From NCBI GenBank assembly GCA_003525045.1, contig DQGF01000062.1, forward strand, positions 736 to 10,016: DNA of 9,281 nucleotides. The letters are read 5' to 3'. The notes below the pieces were generated by a model. The model had not been told where the DNA came from. It made no database searches and saw only the letters and a list, made by a program, of their open reading frames with translations. Position numbers and translations under genes: made by a program. Origin of the DNA: Pseudomonas sp. (lineage in GTDB: Bacteria; Pseudomonadota; Gammaproteobacteria; Pseudomonadales; Pseudomonadaceae). This document shows positions 5,639 through 9,281 of this stretch, piece after piece (the stretch's first letter is position 1; the number at the start of each line of letters is the position of its first letter).

Positions 5639-5774
5639 GACGAACAGCCCTCCAAGTCTCCACACTCAGGTTGAAAAGCTACGTCCACCAAGCGCTGCTC
5701 GGTGCTGGCGCAACGCGTTGGCGCACCTATAAAAATGCACGCAATTGTATGATGCGTTTCAGGCTCAGGACCTT

Positions 5775-8700
5775 ATGAACAGCATATGGACACGCCTACA
5801 GAAGGTATTTTCTCGCTCGTCCGGTTTTTGGCGAACCCGTCTGTTTCCTCCAGCACGATTCAAATACGAGCCCATATTGCGCTCGGAGCTTTTCAGCGCC
5901 GATCAGATGGCCAGTCACGGCATCGCCCTGGCCGGGCAGCATCGCCTGACCACGCTGTCCGCACGGGACTCGATGCTGCACAGGCTCGATGACAACGAGG
6001 AGTTGCTCAAACGCAGCAGCACGGCGCTGGCCAACGCGCAAGTGTCCAGCCGACGAGTGACGCCGGCAGCGGAATGGCTGCTGGACAATTACTATCTGAT
6101 CGAGGAAAACATTCGCACCGCCAGAACGCACCTGCCCAAAGGCTATAGCCGTGAGTTGCCACGCCTGATCAACGGCCCGTCGGCGGGGCTGCCTCGCGTC
6201 TATGACATCGCGCTGGAGACCATCTCCCATGGCGACGGTCGAGTCGATGAGGAAAGCCTGAGCCGCTTCATTTTTTCCTATCAGACAGTGATGCCGCTTG
6301 CGCTAGGCGAACTGTGGGCGATACCGATCATGCTGCGTCTGGCGTTGATCGAAAACCTGCGGCGAGTGGCCTCCAGGGTCATGGCCAACGCCGACGAGCG
6401 CAATCTGGCCGATGACTGGGCCGAACACCTGATCGAAACCTCGGAACGAGACATCAAAAGCGTGGTGCTGACCGTTGCCGACATGGCCCGCTCCGCACCG
6501 CCGATGACCGCCGCCTTTGTCGCCGAATTCACCCGCCGCCTGCAGGGCCAAAGCGCCGCGCTGGCCCTGGCGCTGAACTGGATGGAGCAGATGCTGAGTG
6601 AGACAGGCTCCAGCATCGAACGCCAGGTGCAGCTCGATGCGCAACAACAGGCAGCGGATCAGGTGTCGATTGGCAACAGCATCGGCAGCTTGCGACTCTT
6701 GTCCGCCACGGACTGGCGCGAGTTCGTCGAGTCGATGAGTCATGTCGAGCAGATTCTCAATGAAGACCCCGCTGAAATTTATCGGACGATGGATTTCAGC
6801 ACCCGTGACAGCTACCGGCATGTCATAGAACGCCTTGCCCGCAGAAGCCCCCAGCACTCGGAAATCCAGGTCGCCCGCGCCGCGATCAATCTTGCCGCGA
6901 CCGGAACCGCCTCCGTCCCCTGCGAACTGCTGGCGCGCCATGTCGGGTATTACCTGATCAGCGCAGGGCTGCCGACGCTGGAGCGACGACTCAATGCCAG
7001 AGTGCCGCTTCATGAGCGCTGGAAACGGTTGTTGCAGCAGTCGCCGCTGATGTTTTATCTGGCGCCGGTGGCTGTCCTGACGCTCATCTTCGCCTGGCCT
7101 TTACTGGCTTCTGCGCAGCGCGATGGGATGCCCGATGCGGCGCTTCTGATGATGGCGATTCCCTGCCTGATCATGACCAGCCGACTGGCAATCAGCCTGA
7201 TCAACTGGTTGGTGACGTTCAGTCTGTTGCCGACGACGCTGCCGAAAATGGATTTTGCCAGCGGTATTCCCGATGGCGCACGAAGCCTGGTGGTGATCCC
7301 GACGCTGATCGCCAGCCTGGCAGACGTGGACGAACTGGTGGAAGGTCTTGAAGTGCGGTTTCTCGCCAACCGCGACAGCAACCTGTATTTCGCGTTGCTC
7401 AGTGATTTTCTGGATGCGCCTGAAGAGTCTCAGCCGCAAGACGCCGAGCTGCTCACACAGGCCTCCCGTGCAATCACCCTGCTCAACCGAAAATACGCGG
7501 ACGGACTCAACGATCGATTCTTTCTGCTGCATCGGCCACGTCGCTGGAACGCGGGCGAACACGTATGGATGGGCCACGAGCGCAAACGCGGCAAGCTGAT
7601 TGAACTCAACGCCCTGTTGCGTGGCCATGGAGAGGAACGCTTCAACGCCATCGTCGGCGACATCACGCCATTGCGCGGGGTGCGTTACGTGATCACGCTG
7701 GACACCGACACCCTGCTGCCGCGCGATGTCGCTCGCCAATGCGTGGCGGCCATGATGCACCCGTTGAATCGTCCGTTGTTCGACAGTGACGGCGAGCAGA
7801 TCATTTCCGGCTACGCGGTGTTGCAACCGCGAGTGGGCATCAGCCTGACCAGCGCCTCGCGCTCGATCTACTCCCGGCTGTTTGGCAGTGATGCCGGCGT
7901 CGATCCCTACACTCGGACGGTATCGGACGTTTACCAGGACCTGTTCCATCAAGGTTCCTTTATCGGCAAGGGCATCTACGACGTGGACGCGTTTACCTGC
8001 GCCCTGGAAGGTTGCTTGCCGGATAACCAGATTCTCAGCCACGACCTGATCGAAGGGTGTTATGCACGCTCCGGCCTGCTCAGCGACGTGCAAGTCTACG
8101 AGCAACACCCTTCGCGCTACGGCGCCGATGTCAAACGACGGCATCGCTGGGTTCGCGGCGACTGGCAACTGCTGCCGTGGACATTGCCCTGGGCGCGCAA
8201 CGCCGACGGCAAGTGGGTGCGCAACAGGCTGAGCGTCATGGCACGCTGGAAGATTCTGGACAATCTGCGACGCAGCCTGGAACCGCTGGCGCTGTGGCTG
8301 ATGTTCGCATGGGGCTGGTTTGCCAGCAGTCAGCCAATGAACTGGACCCTGACTGTCATCGGGTTGATGGTGATTCAACCGTTGCTGCGAGCGGTGACCG
8401 ATCTGATGCAGCCCCCCGCTAATGTGCCCTATGGACAATACCTCAGGGCGCTGCGGGGTGATCTGGCACAAGACCTCGCCCGGGCTGGTCTGACGCTCGC
8501 CTGGCTGCCCTTCGAGATGTTCTACAGCGCCGACGCCATCCTGCGGTCGCTCTGGCGAATCGGCTTCAGTAGACGCCGGCTGTTGCAATGGCAGCCCTCG
8601 CGCGAGGTGGAGCGCACCACCGAAAACCGGCTGTCCGGCCTCTATCGCCAGATGTGGATCGAGCCGGTGTCGGCCCTGATCTCACTGGCCCTGCTGGTGA

Positions 8701-9281
8701 AGGATCCGCAGACGCTGGTCATCGCCAGTCCGCTGCTGTTGTCGTGGTTAGCGGGCCCCTGGATCGCTTGGTGGCTCAGTTCGGCACCCAAGCAGTCGGT
8801 GTTCGCACCGTCGACAGATGATCTGCGCTTCCTGCGGTTGCTGGCGCGCAAAACCTGGGCGTTCTTCGATCAATACGTCGGGCCTCAGGATCACTGGCTG
8901 CCACCGGACAACGTGCAGGAAGAACCTAGGCCTGCCATTGCCCATCGCACCTCGCCGACCAACATGGGCATGTCGCTGCTCGCCCACCTGGCCGCTCACG
9001 ATTTCGCTTACTTGAGCACCGAACGGCTGCTGTCCCGGCTTGCGGCGTCGCTGGACAGCATGGACGGTCTGGAGCGTTATCGGCAGCACTTCTATAACTG
9101 GTACGACACGCAGTCGCTCACGCCGTTGACGCCGCGCTACATCTCGACCGTGGACAGCGGGAACCTCGCGGGCCATCTGCTGACCTTGCGCGCGGCCCTG
9201 GTCGAGATCGCCGACGCGCCGATTATCGGTCCGTCACTGTTCCTGGGTTTGGGCGATACCTTGCGGATTGCGATGCAGACC
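5775..9281 (+). CDS. ndvB: Cyclic beta-1,2-glucan synthase, NdvB/ChvB/Cgs type (3' end outside window)
   Basis: This inner-membrane enzyme uses UDP-glucose to build a beta-1,2-glucan chain on itself, then cyclises and releases it as periplasmic osmoregulated glucan. The window holds 1169 codons without a stop, about 40% of the family's usual 2,800-2,900 residues. Order: N-terminal cytosolic region with GPSAGLPRVYDIALE (from about residue 133); membrane segments near 425-447 and 455-485; and a GT84 glycosyltransferase domain at about 490-830. That domain shows a DxD-type LDTDT (D643, D645), FHQGSFIGKGIYDVDAF, SHDLIEG (D757) and RRHRWVRGDWQ (788-798, a QxxRW-like element). Further membrane segments follow between about 835 and 1010. 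The middle helical-barrel domain then begins (HRTSPTNMG near 1058; STVDSGNLAGHLL near 1125), assigned to cyclisation in recent work. The GH94 domain lies beyond the window. The ATG at 5775 has AGGA just upstream. The symbol follows rhizobial usage; Pseudomonas aeruginosa ndvB names a different, shorter transferase. Confidence 0.95.
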   Translation, partial: MNSIWTRLQKVFSRSSGFWRTRLFPPARFKYEPILRSELFSADQMASHGIALAGQHRLTTLSARDSMLHRLDDNEELLKRSSTALANAQVSSRRVTPAAEWLLDNYYLIEENIRTARTHLPKGYSRELPRLINGPSAGLPRVYDIALETISHGDGRVDEESLSRFIFSYQTVMPLALGELWAIPIMLRLALIENLRRVASRVMANADERNLADDWAEHLIETSERDIKSVVLTVADMARSAPPMTAAFVAEFTRRLQGQSAALALALNWMEQMLSETGSSIERQVQLDAQQQAADQVSIGNSIGSLRLLSATDWREFVESMSHVEQILNEDPAEIYRTMDFSTRDSYRHVIERLARRSPQHSEIQVARAAINLAATGTASVPCELLARHVGYYLISAGLPTLERRLNARVPLHERWKRLLQQSPLMFYLAPVAVLTLIFAWPLLASAQRDGMPDAALLMMAIPCLIMTSRLAISLINWLVTFSLLPTTLPKMDFASGIPDGARSLVVIPTLIASLADVDELVEGLEVRFLANRDSNLYFALLSDFLDAPEESQPQDAELLTQASRAITLLNRKYADGLNDRFFLLHRPRRWNAGEHVWMGHERKRGKLIELNALLRGHGEERFNAIVGDITPLRGVRYVITLDTDTLLPRDVARQCVAAMMHPLNRPLFDSDGEQIISGYAVLQPRVGISLTSASRSIYSRLFGSDAGVDPYTRTVSDVYQDLFHQGSFIGKGIYDVDAFTCALEGCLPDNQILSHDLIEGCYARSGLLSDVQVYEQHPSRYGADVKRRHRWVRGDWQLLPWTLPWARNADGKWVRNRLSVMARWKILDNLRRSLEPLALWLMFAWGWFASSQPMNWTLTVIGLMVIQPLLRAVTDLMQPPANVPYGQYLRALRGDLAQDLARAGLTLAWLPFEMFYSADAILRSLWRIGFSRRRLLQWQPSREVERTTENRLSGLYRQMWIEPVSALISLALLVKDPQTLVIASPLLLSWLAGPWIAWWLSSAPKQSVFAPSTDDLRFLRLLARKTWAFFDQYVGPQDHWLPPDNVQEEPRPAIAHRTSPTNMGMSLLAHLAAHDFAYLSTERLLSRLAASLDSMDGLERYRQHFYNWYDTQSLTPLTPRYISTVDSGNLAGHLLTLRAALVEIADAPIIGPSLFLGLGDTLRIAMQT

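Larger units (their letters stand above)
5231..5774. other. Intergenic region with mobile-element-like debris upstream of the glucan synthase
   Basis: No credible gene was found in these 544 bases. Contents: an apparent element terminus at 5410-5435, a hairpin CTGATA-GCCG-TATCAG at 5466-5481, and a TGTTCGC/GCGAACA inverted repeat at 5623-5638. There is also an AT-rich patch at 5727-5753 (TATAAA at 5728, TATGAT at 5748) that could include the glucan synthase promoter. A CTATACT at 5456-5462 matches an RpoS-type -10 but lies over 300 bases from the gene. No properly spaced -35/-10 pair was seen. Confidence 0.45.

Noticed and set aside
5478..5663. Minus-strand frame containing RSLDAVHIAG, reminiscent of a PIN-domain toxin segment
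   Set aside because: Only this short string matches. The rest lacks the acidic residues of the PIN active site, and the start is a GTG without a good ribosome site. It is probably chance within intergenic debris.
7101..8588. 495-codon minus-strand open frame inside the glucan synthase
   Set aside because: The + strand here encodes unmistakable GT84 motifs. The antisense product is rich in Gln, His, Arg and Ala without any family pattern, as expected from reversed GC-biased codons.

Overview
The window looks like a chromosomal segment of a Pseudomonas species. This rests on the moderately high G+C content, the codon choice, and the gene families present: a PL7 alginate lyase starting MIDLATWNLSIP, a DUF1059 small protein, a DUF3616 protein and a very large cyclic-glucan synthase. 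The species cannot be fixed from the sequence. No tRNA, rRNA, CRISPR array, intact insertion sequence or phage module was seen.

Layout. (1) Bases 1-1238, + strand: two overlapping genes for small cysteine-rich proteins, probably secreted. The first lacks its 5' end. Both carry a domain with exactly the same cysteine spacing, and the second adds an internally duplicated CxC module. (2) Bases 1239-2358: a convergent spacer, an unrecognised minus-strand gene (1434 to 1766 or 2000), and a poorly supported stretch with at most two tiny + strand ORFs. (3) Bases 2359-2700: a DUF1059 gene on the minus strand with a strong ribosome binding site and a plausible RpoS-type -10 element upstream. (4) Bases 2701-3117: degraded DNA containing a frameshifted remnant of an RND/MMPL-like membrane exporter. 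(5) Bases 3118-4209: a DUF3616 gene on the minus strand. (6) Bases 4562-5230: a PL7 alginate lyase on the + strand with no signal peptide. (7) Bases 5231-5774: gene-free DNA with what looks like the terminal debris of a mobile element. (8) Base 5775 to the end: the first 1169 codons of a giant cyclic beta-1,2-glucan synthase (NdvB/ChvB/Cgs type), which runs out of the window.

Working together. The clearest functional theme is polysaccharide metabolism at the right-hand end: alginate cleavage beside synthesis of an osmoregulated periplasmic cyclic glucan. The two genes are 545 bases apart and are probably transcribed separately. The remaining genes look like independent accessory or stress-related units separated by decayed intergenic DNA. 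I found no convincing new multi-gene system. The most original element is the tandem pair of cysteine-rich proteins at the left edge.
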